A stretch of DNA of 64,000 nucleotides from Oryzias latipes (lineage: Eukaryota; Chordata; Actinopteri; Beloniformes; Adrianichthyidae): NCBI RefSeq assembly GCF_002234675.1, contig NC_019875.2, forward strand, positions 29,137,818-29,201,817, in the 5' to 3' direction. Under the pieces are notes generated by a model that was not told the origin of the DNA, did not search any database, and was given only the letters and a program-made list of their open reading frames with translations. The stretch's first letter is position 1; every line of letters begins with the position of its first letter. Made by a program: the position numbers and the translations under genes. Positions 24,791-37,000 of this stretch are shown one piece after another.

Positions 24791-25488
24791 AGATGAACAG
24801 ATAACTTATGCGTATTTAATTTGTCTGTCTGAAAAATGATTGTTCTGCTCATTTTTAGCAACCAGAGTAGCCTAATACCCGTTAACAAGGTCTATCAGTG
24901 TTAGTTTGATTTGTTTTATTTTACAAAGGCTTTAGAACTTCTTTTAGGATTTTCTGGTTTCTTTTTTGTTACTTTTTCTTTCTTACTGTTTTTACTGTTG
25001 TGACTGATTTAGAGTTCTTCACAAAGAGACACCGTATTTTTCATTGAAAACCCAAATGTTATCATTTGGGCTAGTGTGTTAAAGTAAATGATGGATCAGG
25101 AAAATATACTGAACATTTATTCTCATTCTTTAAATTACATTTTTAGGAATTGGTTGTGGAAAACTAACCCAGACAAGTGAATATGCTTATTTATTTTATT
25201 GTTATCATTATTTAAAGTAGTGATTATTCTGCTTTTGTAAAGTTTGGCAGCTTAATAATTATAAATATATAAATCAAAACAAACTAACAAAAATCATCAA
25301 AAGAGCTTCTGCCTTTAGCAAGCATTTATTGCACTTTTTTTTTTACACTGAAATAAAAACAACATTATTTTGAAAGTCCGTTCTTCCTGTTTCCGATTAC
25401 GCCATCCTAGATGGCTCCTCCCCTTCGTCTCTTGTAAACAGAGCTGCTGTCCGTTGTTTTTGTCAGCACTTGCTGCTCTTCTTCAAAG

Positions 25489-28197
25489 ATGGCTCAGGCG
25501 GGGGTTATTCTGGACCTGGACCACTTTAACTGCTCCGTGTGTCTGGACGTGCTGAAGAGTCCGGTCACGATCCCGTGCGGACACAGCTACTGCCACAACT
25601 GCATCCAGAACTACTGGGACCAGGACGACTACCTCGGGGTGTTCGCCTGCCCGCAGTGCCGGCAGACCTTCAACCCGAGGCCGGCGCTGGCTCGGAGCAC
25701 CATGCTGGCCGACGTGGTGGAGAAGTTCAAGGAGACGCGGGTCCGGGAGACGTCTCCGCCGGCGGCCGAGCGCGGCCTCGCGGGCGCCGACGACGTGGAG
25801 TGCGACGTGTGCGCGGTCCGGAAGAACCGGGCGGTGAAGTCGTGCCTGGTGTGTTTGGCCTCCTACTGCGACGCCCACGTCCAGCCCCACTACGAGTCCG
25901 CCGCCTTCAAGAAGCACAGGCTGGTGTCGGCCTCCAAGCACCTGCGGGAGACCATCTGCCCCGTGCACGACAAGCTGCTGGAGGTGTACTGCCGCACCGA
26001 CCGCCGCTGCATCTGCTACCTGTGTCTGACGGACGAGCACAAAGGCCACGACACCGCGCTGGCGGACGCAGAGATCCAGCAGATCCAGGTGATCCCAGCA
26101 GATTACAGGCTATGAAACCCGAACCAGCCAGCCAGCAGATCATTTGACATCCCCCCTAACAAAATCTGTAAAGATAAAGAAGATATAAAGTCCAATACAG
26201 TTGCCTTCCTTTACCTTTGTTCCAAAACACACACCGTAGAAAATAAATTAGTAATCTGCTGCAGTGTCCAGATGTTGCTTGGAGGTTAAAATGTACAGGA
26301 TTTTAACATGGGATCCTTTATTCCAGTGTTGTTATGATGTTTACACAAAAAGATAAGGGCACAGCGGAGCAGGTTTGAGTCAGAACAGTGGAAAATGTCA
26401 TGTTTGTTGAGCCTTTTTACATCTACATAAACATCCTTCAGGCTACCAGAGAGAGAAAAAAATCTCTGAAGTTAAAACTTTTTTTATTTTTATTTAATCC
26501 ACCAAAAACTACAATTCCCAGAGCCCCACAGTTGGTGACATTAAAAAGCCCCCAAATGCCCTCTGTAGATACCAAAAGGAGGTCATTCAGTCTGCAGTGT
26601 CAGCCTTAGAAATGTCCTCTGAAGGACAGAAATATACGTTTTTGTAGTTACGTGGTTTTAAATGTAACATATTCGTAGTTGAAACTAGTAAATAAACGGA
26701 ATAATAGTCAGTAGCTAGTAGAAGTTGGTTTTGCAGCTCCTTCCAGGTTTTAGTCTGAAAGCCCCAAATGACTCTTATTGTGAAAGGCTGCAGACTCCTG
26801 ACCTCCTCTATGACAAAAAGTTTCTGAATTGAGCTCCTTCCATCCAACCAACCATGCATGCATGAATAGATCCTTCCTTATCCACCTATCTCTCCATCCA
26901 TCCATCCATATTCACAATCCGCTGGATCTCTTTCAGTGTCAGTGCTGCTGGAGCCAATCCCTACTTCTGTCGGGTGAAGCCAGGATTGATTTGATTTCTC
27001 GAGTTTTATTGAAAAACTGTTTAGTTTAGTCAATTAAAACCACGGTTTGTTCAACGCAGAAAAGAAACTGTTTTGTAATACATTTTATTACCTAATGACA
27101 CTGAGGTGTACTTCTGGTTTTTAAGCAAGAACATTTTATTTGTGGTTTCATCAGATGTTGCTTCTTGCAGCCCAAAATATTTGAACTTTTACCAAATATT
27201 TAAATTTGTAAATCTGTTTATTTTATAACAGACAAACCATGTTTAGATGGAAAAATGGACTCCATTTCATGCTGCTGCCCATTGTTCAAACAATCAGGTT
27301 TCTGTTCACGTTGACCTGATTTTTCTGCAGTAAATGCTGCTTTTCTTGGTAATATTGTTGATGTTACACTAGAGGGAGCTGGATGACATGAAGCAGAGTT
27401 CCCACATGAGGATTCAGCAAAGAGAAAAGGCCGTTCAGGAGCTCAAAGAAGCTATTTTATCTCTCACTGTAAGTATGTGTCATTCACGGACACTGAAAAC
27501 AGACACGCCGTTTCCGTCCTCACGCCCCTCCCTGCCGTCCCACCAGCGTTCGGCTCGGGCGGCGGCCGAGGAGAGCGACTACGTCTTCACCGAGCTCATC
27601 CGTTCAGTCGAGCTGAAGCGCTTCGAGGTCCGGGAGCTGATCAAGGCGCAGGAGAAGACCGCCGTCAGCGAGGCCGAGCAGCTGCTGGACAAAATCCAGA
27701 AGGACATCGCAGAGCTGACCGCCAATCAGGCAAAGCTTGACCAGCTGTGCCAGACAGAGGAGCCCGTCCGCTTCCTCCAGGTAAAGCCCTGAGAGACCTT
27801 TGTCTGCGGATTCAGCAGCATATGGCCCAACGCCCGCCCTCTCTCTGTATTTTGTGCTCAGATCTATCAGTCTCTTCCCGCACCACCTGTGCTGTCAGCC
27901 TCACCTTCACCCTCCACCGACCCCAGCCTCTCCTTCGGCCCCATGATGACGGCTTTGTCGGATTTCAAAGGACTCATGCAGGAGGTGTGTCAGGGCGGAT
28001 TTGTCAGCATCTACGAGAGAGGTGGGGGCCTTCGCCGTTCGTAGCGGTCATGCATATTCCCGTTTCACCTCATTGGACTTTCCTGTCCTCTGCAGTGAGA
28101 GATGTGACGATAGTAGGTTCTGAGAATCCTCCAGCTCAGAGTGACACGGCCGTCACTGGTCCGTCCAGATCAGCTGCACAGCCAGAAGCGTCTGCAG
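25489..28197 (+). CDS. finTRIM/TRIM25-like E3 ligase gene 1: RING, B-boxes, coiled coil (exons 1-5)
   Basis: TRIM-family protein, expected to act as a ubiquitin E3 ligase in the cytoplasm. Five exons join in consistent phase: 25489-26088, 27373-27468, 27547-27780, 27862-28021 and 28096-28197. Exon 1 (200 codons) carries a C3HC4 RING (CSVC, PCGHSYC, CPQC) at residues 15-62, a B-box1 (CDVC, KSCLVC) and a B-box2 (CPVHDKLLEVYC, CLTDEHKGH). Exons 2 and 3 (96 and 234 nt) encode the coiled coil, rich in E, K, Q and L; these sizes are those of fish finTRIM genes. Exon 4 is 160 nt, exactly as in the neighbouring gene 2. Exon 1 is much more GC-rich than its flanks. No PRY-SPRY exon follows; the reading frame after 28197 is unresolved (see 29937-30499). 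Confidence 0.85.
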
Positions 28198-29059
28198 GTG
28201 AGGGATGATCCCTGTGTCTAAAGTCAACGTGAAGACGTCTGTTCACCGGAGTCATGAGGAGACTCCACATCTCTGCAGCCCTTTTTTAGTTTACCATCAA
28301 GGAGAGAGACATTCAAAATCTCAAAATAAATGTTTTTATGAAAAACTTATCTCTAAAAGAGTTAATCTGCTGATGTAAATGGACCAAAACAACAAATTAA
28401 AACCCAAACAGGTCCTTTCAATCACTTAAATGTTGCCTAAACTTTGTCCAGCGACGAGTGAAAAGGGATGGTTTGCTGCACTTTAGTGTGTAAATATTGT
28501 AAGAAAAAAGTAAAAACCCCAAAAAGATTTCTACAGAAATGTCTTTAATGCCCAGTGAAACAAACGGCATCTGTTATGATCTAAATAAACTAATAAAAAC
28601 TACAGCAATACGAGGAAGATTTTATTTCTCTCAAACAGTTTTGAATTTCACTGAATATTCAGTGAAGTAGACGGGAAATAAACATTGGGTAGAATTTGTA
28701 GGAATTATGAGCCTGAATGGTGATCCTCTTTGAGTTCTGGGCCCATTTACTTTACTATAGAAAGAAATCAAATTAAAAATAGAAATGGGTTTTTTTATTT
28801 CAATTTTTTTTTTACATTGGTTCTTTGTTTCTATTTTTACAAACTTTAAGTTTATATATATACCACATTTAAAACTTTTATTATTAACTTTTAATCATTA
28901 AAACTTGGGTTATATTGCCTTTAATTGTAGTCTAAATTAAATTGAATTGGCAGGATTCTTTAAAATTGTATTATATTACATCATAATCAATATTTAGGCT
29001 GAATTTATCTGAACAAACCTAAAAAACACCTTTTTTCATTAGTCCTCACATTTAGTAAT

Positions 29060-29567
29060 TATTAAAGTCCCACTCTGATCGTTTTTTGATCAAAACTGTT
29101 TTGCAAAGGTCTTTTTTTTTTAGTATTTTCTGTCTCATTTTCTAGGACATAGTTTCTGCAGAGCGGCAGGGGTTCATTAGATATTCACCTCTGAGATGTG
29201 GGCGGGATCATTGGCACAAAGCAAACCCCCTCACTTCCCGTCATCCATCTGTTTACACTCTCTCCTAGTGGCCCACAGCCCCTCACACCCCCAAACCTGA
29301 CATCAGCGGAGGAACCAAAATGGCAGCAGCATCAGGGCCGTCCAGATGTACAGTTTAGATCCAGATTCCAGGGAGCTTTTGCCCCCCCCCAGCGTATTTT
29401 CTATGTCACAAATGCAATCTTTTTCAAATGGCATTTTTCTTCTGTTCGTATGATTTGAATAAAGAAATACTCGGAAATGTAATCTTGAACTTATTTTTTA
29501 TGTCCTCCATCATGAGAAAAACTCCAGAGGAACATGTTAAAACCCCCATTTTCATCAGAGGGGGTCT
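29060..29567 (+). mobile_element. MITE family 1, best-preserved ends
   Basis: Starts TTAAAGTCCCACTCTGATCG and ends CCATTTTCATCAGAGGGGGT, so the terminal inverted repeat is about A(A)GTCCC.CTCTGATGA. It lies between exon 5 and the tail exons of TRIM gene 1, directly abutting a family 2 MITE at 29569. Confidence 0.8.
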
Positions 29568-29568
29568 G

Positions 29569-29782
29569 TAACCCTTGTTGTATCCTAGGCACGTTAACAT
29601 TGGGAGTTGGGTCATCTAGACCCACTAGACAGTGCTCTGAACCTTTTTTCTTCAATGATTTGTGATCTTCACTGGTGTCCATGGATTACATGAAATCTTT
29701 CCACCTTTATCCACCTTTGTCATGGTAGGGAGAACACGTCAATGGAAGGGTGGGGGGTCATCTAAGATAGCAAAAGGGTTAA
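29569..29782. mobile_element. MITE family 2 copy
   Basis: Full-length copy, TAACCCTTGTTGTATCC to AGGGTTAA, directly after a family 1 MITE inside TRIM gene 1. Confidence 0.85.
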
Positions 29783-29936
29783 AGAGATGAAATTAAATCC
29801 CCAAATATAAAACACTGTCATAACAAAAACACAAGTATGAAGAGGTAAACCTGCAAAAGTCCTAATTGGGTTAAAAATGTTTTTTTTGTGACAAATGCCA
29901 CGTCTGTTTCCACCCTCAACCCTTTTCTCTTCACAG

Positions 29937-30499
29937 GAAACTCTTGACTCGGCGTGTTTGTTTACGCCGCGGTTTGCTGACGCTGCTCAGGAGCTGCTGT
30001 CTGTCGGTTTGGAGCGTGAGAATCCGCAGTAACCGTGTTTCTCTTTGCAGTCGCAGCGGCTCCTCTGGTTCTGAATCAAACCTCTACGAACAACCTCAAT
30101 CCCTTCCTTCCTCCTGGATCAGCCAGACCCATATTTGCCTTCTCGCCGTTCGGTAAATGCAGCCATCACAGCACGGACACATCGTTTTAGCCATCTCAAT
30201 CAGAAAATCTTAAAATAAAAGTCAGCATTTTCTCAGATTTTAGATGAAACTGGAACATCAAGTCAAATCTGACATTAAAGTTGGACTGTAGAAAGCAGCT
30301 TCTTTATCCTCATAACAAAGAAAATGTTTTGTTTAGCAAACACAGCGGGTGCATGGAAAGTCTCCCCTCACAAACCGCTCTGAGCGTCACCTGACTCTGA
30401 GGAGGGTAAATCTCTGGCTTTTCTGTTTCCTCAGGCACCAAACTCCCCTCTGGAACCAGACAACGACACATCCGACGGCCTCACTTCAGGAGGAGATAG
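29937..30499 (+). CDS. Putative 3' exons of TRIM gene 1 (non-SPRY tail)
   Basis: Three segments with good splice signals: 29937-30015 (acceptor TTCACAG, donor C|GTGAGA), 30051-30152 (acceptor CTTTGCAG, donor G|GTAAAT) and 30435-30499 (acceptor CCTCAG, stop TAG). They are open in one continuous frame giving about 81 residues, including AAQELLSVGLE, a segment with NPFLPPG and FAFSPFG, and a basic end (RQRHIRRPHFRRR). A polyadenylation signal AATAAA lies at 30756. The entry phase is 0, whereas exon 5 of gene 1 ends in phase 1. Either a small exon of length 2 modulo 3 is missing from the model, or the protein stops right after the junction (the direct join meets TGA within four codons). No similarity to SPRY is visible. 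Confidence 0.35.
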
Positions 30500-31053
30500 A
30501 CGGCCTCAACCATCAATGCACAGCTCTGCCACTTGAGCTGAAACTCCTAAATGATTGATTCTTTGGAGGTTTTGTGAATGGAAACTCACTCAGAATGACT
30601 GAAAATCCAGGCAGGACTTGTATATGACAGTATTCACATCATCTTGTAGCATTACATTTTACTTTTCATAGTTTTATAAGTCTTTTTGGACTTTTAATCC
30701 ACACCATAAGCAGTTATTTTGCCCTTTACGGCATGTCATAACTTTGTAACTCTCCAATAAAAAAAAGCGGACGGACGCTCCTGTGGTCGTTTTTAACTTC
30801 CCTGTGCAAATGCAGACACCGAGGGAGGGTGTTAGACTCCCCACTCAGATCCTTTCCTGTAAATGCCGAGAGCCAGATGGCCTTTAAAGGTGGGGAAAAA
30901 GTGTTGTCTGGTGTGGGACGGCCTGTTTGCAGCTCTGCTGAATGTCATTGGAGGCCTCAGGGTGCAGCAGGTGTAACCTGAGAGGCTGCTGTCAGAGCAC
31001 CTGGGAAGTGCGTGCCGCTCGCCCTCTTCCTGGTTCAGTCCAGTTTGGCGGCA

Positions 31054-34000
31054 ATGGCGACGACAACCATTTCTATTGAGCAGGACCAGTTCTGCTGTCC
31101 GGTGTGTCTGGAGGTTTTACGGGACCCCGCGACCATCCCCTGTGGACACAGCTACTGTCTGGACTGCATTGAAGACTACTGGAGCAAGACGAAGCACAGA
31201 GACCACTACAGCTGCCCTCAGTGTCGGCAGGAGTTCAGCCCGAAACCTCTCCTGAGGCGGAACACGGTTCTGGCTGAGGTGGTGGACAAGTTTCTGAGAA
31301 GCGAAGTTCAAGCCGCTGCTCAGCATTTGTCCAGATCTGAAGAGGTGAAATGCGGCGTTTGCACGGGGAGGAAAGCCAGAGCTGTCAAATCCTGCCTGAC
31401 GTGCTTGGAGTCGTACTGTGAGGCTCACCTGAGAGCCCACGACGAGCGCTTCCACAGGAAGGCCCACCAGCTGATCGCAGCCTCGGATCACCTGAGGGAG
31501 AAGCTCTGCCAGCAGCACGACAAGCTGCTGCGGCTCTACTGCCTCAGCGACCAGCAGTGCGTGTGCTCCCAGTGCGTGAAAGAGAAACACAAAGGTCACG
31601 ACACGGTGTCGGTGGGGGACGAGAGGGCCACCCAGCAGGTAAGACAGGGGAGCCGACCCCGCCGACAACAAGTTTTGGTTCATTCCTGACCACAAAACCA
31701 AACTTTAATTTACTTTCAATTTGCTACCTTTATTAAAAAAAGGATAATGTTTTTAGATTTAACACCATTTCACTGAAACAAAGTCCATTTATTGCAAATT
31801 ATTTGTTGCGTTTAGGGTCTGAATAACTACGTTTGACAAAGTACAATCTCCAGACTTAAAACTGCAGTGAAAAACATCCGTTTTATGCAAACGTAACGGT
31901 GCCAAAAACAGAGACTCCGACTTCTCTCTTTTGGGGACATTCTGCATGAAAAACAAGAACCTTCCTGTTTTAATTAAAGAACCCCACTCTGTATTTGTCC
32001 AGCTGTCATGGTGAGGAAAGTACAAATAAAGTCCAAAGTAAAGACAACCCAACATTCGGAGACCAAAGTCTGCGGCTGGCTAACCAAAGCTTACTGACCC
32101 ACTCTGATGAAAATTGTGTTTCTGACATGTTCTTCTGGCGTTTTTCTGATGGAGGACACATATAAAGAAAAGTTGAACACAAAAATGTTTTCCTGAGTAT
32201 TTCTTTATTCAAGTTGTGATGAAAAAATGCCGTTTGAATATTATCATCTTTGTGGGTAGAATATGTGCTGGGTGGGGCCACAGCCTCCCTGCTCCACTCT
32301 ATTCTGATGCATCCACTGTCAGACAAACAGACCCATGAGGCTGCACGCTGGTGCAGTGGTTAGCACTGATGCCTCACGACAAGAAGGCACCCGGGTCAAG
32401 TCCTGGTTGGGGGACCGTTCTGTGTGGAGTTTGCATGCATGGGTCCAAGAAACCATGCTTAACCTTTGTGCTATTCTAGGCACTTTAACATTGGGAGTTG
32501 GGTCATCTAGACCCACTAGACAGTGCTCTGAACCTTTTTTTCTTCAATGATTTGTGATCTTCACTGGTGTCCATGGATTACATGAAATCTTTCCACCTTT
32601 ATCCACCTTTGTCATGGTAGGGAGAACACGTCAATGTGAGGGGGGGCCCATCTTAGATAGCACAAGGGTTAATTGGTTACTCTAAATAAAAAAAACAGGT
32701 CCTTGACTGAGCTGGAATCTGGATAAAATCTGTACATCTGGACAGCTCAGACCTTGCTCACCATTTCTGTTGCCATGCTAATAATATGCTGCACACTATG
32801 GCAAGTGAAAATGGTCATAAATTGCTAGGAAAAGCAGCCTACCCCTTGTGCTATATTAGCCCTTGTGCTATCTTAGCCCTTGTGCTATCTTAGATGACCC
32901 CACCATTGCATTGACGTGTTCTCCCTACCATCTAGTGGGTCTAGATGACCCAACTTCCAATGTTAAAGTGCCTTGGATAGCACAAGGGTTACAGGAAGGC
33001 GTTTAGGCCATCTACGTTTTTGCGTCCGCTGTCTTGGTCTTTGTTTCAGTAAAAGTAGCACGTAGTTTACGCAGTCTTGTATCGTCCCAAGATGGGCGTA
33101 AAAAGCTGTTTTTGCTTTGAAGAAACTGTGTGTCCATCTGCTGCTTTAGCGTTCACAGCGGCGTTTTCGTAACCCTTGTGCTATCCTAGGCATGTTAACA
33201 TTGGGAGTTGGGTCATCTAGACCCACTAGACAGTGCTCTGAACCTTTTTTCTTCAATGATTTGTGATCTTCACTGGTGTCCATGGATTACATGAAATCTT
33301 TCCACCTTTATCCACCTTTGTCATGGAAGGAAGAACACGTCAATCTAAGGGTGGGGTCATCTAAGATAGCACTGAAGCCACTGTTTCTAAAATTTCCATT
33401 ACATGGGCGTGGCCATTGGTGTCAAGCTGAGCCCCTTTATCCTCCCTTTCTGATGATAGCCGTCTCTTCCATGAGTGAAGAGCTCAACACAAGGGGGGGC
33501 CACAAACCGACTGACAGTTTCTATCTTCAAGTATATCTTTGGCGCTAAAGAAACGGTAGAAAGTGACCTTTTGGTTCCAAATCGACACTTTATGCACCAT
33601 TTGTGAAATGACAAAACAAATATGCTGTGTAATAAAAATTAGACGGCAAAAAGAACTTCGATAAGAACATGAAAAATGCTTTGAATCTCATTAGTTTGAT
33701 CGTTTTAGTAGTTTATTCATATGTACTTGTAAAACCAAAAAAGAAGAAGAAAAAATGAAATACTTACTTCAGTCAAAATAATACTATTGCCAAAGGTCAG
33801 GAAAGGAAAAAGATAAACATGAAGAATCTGCCGTGTGTCTTGAAATTGAACTCACAATTCCTGCATGAGAAAAATAAAACGTATTTCAATTGCAATAGCA
33901 GGCATATAGCATATAGACTATAGCAGGCAGCTTTAATGCCATCTTATTCAACCATAACTTTGCTTTCTACAAACACGTGACCAAACGAAACCACACTTTG

Positions 34001-37000
34001 GACACGTAGTTTATATATATATAGTTTTTATGATCTATGATCCAAAACTTAATGTCACTCTGGGTCGACAACACTTCCTGAAAGTTGACGCACAGATTCG
34101 CTTCGGTGGCGTCTCCCTGAGCAGGAAAGGCTGCTGTAATGATGATGCGGCTTTTTTATTAACACCAGTAAACAGCTCAAGCAGAAGAAACACGGCTGAC
34201 TTTAGTAAAAGCTGCTCTGAAGGACAAACAGAACGTACTTCAGCAGTGGAGATCCCTCCTTTTCACTTGTGTCTGAAGGGCCTCGTCCACTGTTTTAACC
34301 CTTGTGCTATCCTAGGCACTTGAACGTTGGGAGTTGGGTCATCTAGACCCACTAGACAGTGCTCTGAACTTTTTTTCTTCAATGATTTGTGATCTTCACT
34401 GGTGTCCATGGATTACATGAAATCTTTCCACCTTTATCCACCTTTGTCATGGTAGGGAGAACACGTCAATGGAAGGGTGGGGTCATCTAAGATAGCACAA
34501 GGGTTAAAAGTATCTGCCCCGTCATTCTATCCTCTGGGTTAAGCCTAAAGTAAATAGGCCGCTCCTGATCTAAGCACGTGCAAAAGAAGGTTTCTGAGCC
34601 ATTTTTTTGCTACATTTAAATGAAACATTAGAGGGATTCATTCAATAGAGACGGCATTTGTTGTCTGAGATGCAGAAAGTCTTCAGAAAAATGCTCCAGC
34701 ATTTTCATACCTATTCAAAAAAAGGAGAACAAAATACATTTAGCTCCAGCTGCCAGATTGTGCGCTCAGATCTTGATGCAATCCAATCGTTTGATGTGAA
34801 ATTGAAATGTTCCTCTGTGAAAAACTGACCGGGATGAATTTTGGATACAGATTGATGAGAGAACTGATTTTTTTTTAATTTTTTTTTTAGAAAAAACTCA
34901 GAGATACCTCCTTAAAGTCCATGCAGACGTTGAAGGACACAGAGAAGGACCTTAAATATGTCATTCGATACATCAAGGTGGGTATTTTTCTGCAGATTTA
35001 AATTTGTTTCTGGCATTCTGAGAGGGAAAATCCCTCCAAGAAAGGCAAATCGTTCTCCTCCGCAGCACTCCACCGATGCTGTGGAGGACGAGAGCGAGAG
35101 AATTTTCTCCAAGTTGGTCCAGTCGATTGAGAAACATAGGGCGGATGTGAAAGAGCTGCTCAGATTCCAGGAGAAAGCGGTCATCGGTCACGCTGAGGAG
35201 ATGCTGGAGAACATCCAGAGAGAGATGTCAGAGCTGAGGAGGACCAACGGGGAGCTGGAGAGGCTCTGTCACACGGAGGACCACCTCCTCTTCCTCCAGG
35301 TGGGACAGGAAAAAATCTGCTTTAATTAACAATGGTGGCATTTTTGAGCATAAAATTTAAAGGTGAAATGCAGGACACCTCTTAAAGTCTCACTCGCTCT
35401 AACACATCACGTAAAATATTAGAAAAAAACAAATTTGTATGCATTCACACAACAAATTCAGAGTCAGAATAAATAAAAAAAAAGACAAATTAAGCTTCTT
35501 TTATGTTAGAAGATAACCTTATAGATTGAGGCAGCTTAATATTAAACAGCTGTTTGGAGAAAAATCTAAATTTAAAGAATAAGATTGCAAAGTTTTTAAG
35601 AAAAATTATAAAAGGACTTCATCTTTTGAGCAGTTTTCAGCTGTGATTGGGCTTAAATTAAGGCTCAAATACAAAGACGGTCATGATTGTTTTTTTACAT
35701 TTATCAGATAAATAAATCAAATCAAAACAGTCCGTATGAATTGTCATCTTTCATTTGGAAGCAATCTAATGTTTATTTCATTCTAATTTACATTGTTAGG
35801 AGTAAAAACTCTAACAGATATAATCATTTTCTGTTTTTTACTAGAAAATCAATTTCACTGGCCCATCAAACAAATGACTTTTGTAGGAAGAGTCTGTGAT
35901 TTACATGACAAGCAAATGAAGCCAGTGAAACCTGCAGAACCAGTTCCTTTTTTTTATTTTTTGCCGTGGTCTGAAGCAGATGCTGATGTGCTGCTGCTGC
36001 TGCTGCGGTGACAGGATTTCTGCAACTTCTTGGTGCGTCTCATTTCTGCAGAACTGCAGGACTCTTCATTTCCCCACAAACACCGTGGAGATGCCAAACA
36101 CGGATGCTCTTACTTATGTCATGTACAAAAGTATGAGAGGGACTCTGGTGGATGTGCAGACCAGTCTGGAGGGAACACTTCACAAAGAAGTCACTCGTAT
36201 TTCTGACAAAGGTAAATACTTTTCTCAAACTCAGCTGTCAAACCTTCTTGCAGTGAATGGGCGAATCACGGTCCTCCTTTCACCTTTAGTGTCGTCGCTG
36301 AAGGATGGCAGCAGTCAGAATATCCCAGACAAGAGTAAAGGTTTGTAGTTTTCAGATATTGGAAGTCAAACAGGAAGTGGAGCATTCTGACAAGTCCCTT
36401 GTTTCAGCTAAAGAACCGGAAATTCAGTTCACTTCAGAGCCAAAGACGAGAGCCGACTTCCTGCAATGTGAGTAGCCTGCGAACTATTTCATACCTGCAA
36501 AGATTTGTTTTTTGACATAACACATATTTTACCACGTTTGAAGTTGTTTAATCTTTGCTCTACACCTTCCCAAGTTTGTCTCTAAATCCGCAGAGTGGAA
36601 AATGTTTTGTCTCGTTAAGAGCTAGGATCTGAAAAATGATCAAAATAGGTCAAAAACGTTCTACTCTAAACTCTTGACATCAGAAAAACTTGAATTTAGA
36701 CTCCAAAAAAGCTCCAACTTCTCTGTAAATTTGGGTTAATTTTTAAGGATCATAAATTTCAATAAATGCTAGACTGACATTCATTGTCCTTAATTTGGAA
36801 ACATAAATGTAGATTTATGTTCTAAGAATAAGTGCTAGTTTTTTATATTTTATGGGACTTTATTAAACTTGTACCAAAATTCTCATTTTGTTCCAAAATG
36901 AGACTAGTTACATTATTTTTTGGGTCTCTTTAATCAAACTGCGCTACAATTACATTCATTAAAAATGAAAAAATAAATTAAGAACTAGCAAAAAAAGTAT

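Noticed and set aside
25483-26147. Long shadow frames on both strands over the TRIM RING exons
   Set aside because: GC-rich coding exons give open frames in other phases; only the frame with C3HC4 and B-box cysteines is meaningful.
32006-32326. Minus-strand 106-codon frame in TRIM gene 2 intron
   Set aside because: It lies over a family 1 MITE copy and is explained by the repeat.
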